Shown here piece after piece: positions 6,583-6,755 of a stretch of DNA of 6,755 bases. The position numbers and the translations under genes are program-made. Each line of letters starts with the position of its first letter. Within the stretch, counting starts at the first letter, position 1. The DNA comes from Lachnospiraceae bacterium (GTDB taxonomy: Bacteria > Bacillota_A > Clostridia > Lachnospirales > Lachnospiraceae), in the NCBI GenBank assembly GCA_017613595.1, contig JAGADM010000141.1, positions 1 to 6,755 on the forward strand, in the 5' to 3' direction. Below the pieces are notes generated by a model that saw only the letters and a program-made list of their open reading frames with translations, made no database searches and was not told the DNA's origin.

Positions 6583-6612
6583 TTGACACTCTCCCATATG
6601 TTGTGCTATGCT
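6583..6612 (+). promoter_or_regulatory. Sigma-A type promoter for the riboswitch transcript
   Basis: A perfect TTGACA (6583-6588), an 18-base spacer and TATGCT (6607-6612), with TG one base before the -10. Transcription would begin near 6619, about 20 bases before the riboswitch aptamer. It is divergent from the minus-strand operon promoter; the two -35 boxes are about 70 bases apart. Confidence 0.78.
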
Positions 6613-6638
6613 TTAGACAAATCAAAAAGATATTGTTT

Positions 6639-6702
6639 CTGACGGTTCAGTGGAGCGCACCACAGGGAAGCAATATCCGTTTTAAGCCGACCGTCTGGGC
6701 AA
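6639..6702 (+). ncRNA. ZTP (pfl-type) riboswitch aptamer
   Basis: The leader has the layout of the ZTP riboswitch, which binds the purine-pathway alarmone ZMP/ZTP and turns on folate and purine one-carbon genes. A 5' element CTGACGGT (6639-6646) is followed by a GTGG/CCAC hairpin (6650-6653 with 6660-6663), then AGGGAAGC (6664-6671), corresponding to the family's GGGGAGC. After a short linker comes CCGTCTGGGCA (6691-6701), corresponding to the near-invariant CCGCCTGGGCA. GACGGT (6641-6646) pairs with ACCGTC (6690-6695), a change in both strands relative to the usual GGCG/CGCC that keeps pairing. The terminator immediately after it reuses the conserved GGGC. The regulated gene is off the right edge; purH, fhs (formate-THF ligase) or a related folate gene would be typical. 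Confidence 0.82.
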
Positions 6703-6737
6703 TATTTTCCGAAAGAAAATATTGCCCTTTTATTTTT
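6697..6737 (+). terminator. Intrinsic terminator, riboswitch expression platform
   Basis: GGGCAATATTTTC (6697-6709) pairs perfectly over 13 bases with GAAAATATTGCCC (6715-6727) around the loop CGAAA. It is followed by TTTTATTTTT (6728-6737). Its first four bases are the conserved GGGC of the aptamer, so ligand-bound aptamer and terminator exclude each other: an ON switch by antitermination, as known for ZTP riboswitches. Confidence 0.9.
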
Positions 6738-6755
6738 CTTAAGCCGCCGTGAGAA

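Noticed and set aside
6471..6752. Plus-strand open frame of 93 codons at the right edge
   Set aside because: It runs through two promoters, the riboswitch and its terminator, so it is not a plausible gene.
1..6755. Insertion sequences, CRISPR arrays, tRNA or rRNA genes
   Set aside because: No transposase-like protein, no regularly spaced direct repeats and no tRNA or rRNA-like sequence were noticed on either strand.

Overview
The window (about 55-60 % G+C by eye) looks like chromosomal DNA of a Gram-positive anaerobe of the Bacillota, most likely a Clostridia/Lachnospiraceae-type gut bacterium. The grounds are strong AGGAGG-type ribosome binding sites, a VanW-family protein, DltA/DltC-like proteins and a ZTP-type riboswitch. 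The species cannot be fixed from the sequence.

Layout. At the left edge (2-199, +) is the C-terminal end of an aquaporin. A hairpin at 225-259 can end transcription from both sides. From 6454 down to 275 runs one co-directional minus-strand gene string with very short gaps or overlaps. In transcription order it encodes: a small two-helix membrane protein; a VanW-family protein; a DltA-like amino-acid adenylating enzyme; a DltC-like carrier protein; a membrane-anchored PQQ-like beta-propeller; and a membrane protein that joins two solute-binding-protein-like domains to an amino-acid ABC permease-like domain. A good promoter (TTTACT-17-TATAAT with extended -10) lies just upstream at 6484-6512. 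At the right edge, on the plus strand, a divergent promoter (6583-6612) leads into a ZTP/pfl-type riboswitch and its intrinsic terminator (about 6639-6737). The gene it controls lies outside the window.

How the genes may work together. The adenylation enzyme should activate an amino acid and load it on the phosphopantetheine arm of the carrier protein, as DltA and DltC do for D-alanine. No DltB or DltD homologue is present. The partners are instead a propeller on the outer face of the membrane and a permease-like protein with binding domains. Adenylation, carrier and PQQ-propeller domains are fused in one polypeptide in animal AASDH (U26/ACSF4), so this operon looks like a split, membrane-associated bacterial version of that trio. 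An aminoacyl modification or sensing system of the cell envelope is my inference; no substrate or acceptor can be read from the sequence.

The most striking anomaly is a one-base frameshift in the carrier-protein gene, in a CCCC run at 3672-3675. Removing one base restores a normal 77-residue carrier protein that ends in a short overlap with the next gene. The second is that the permease-like domain has no recognisable EAA loop and no ATPase gene in the window, so it may not be a working transporter.
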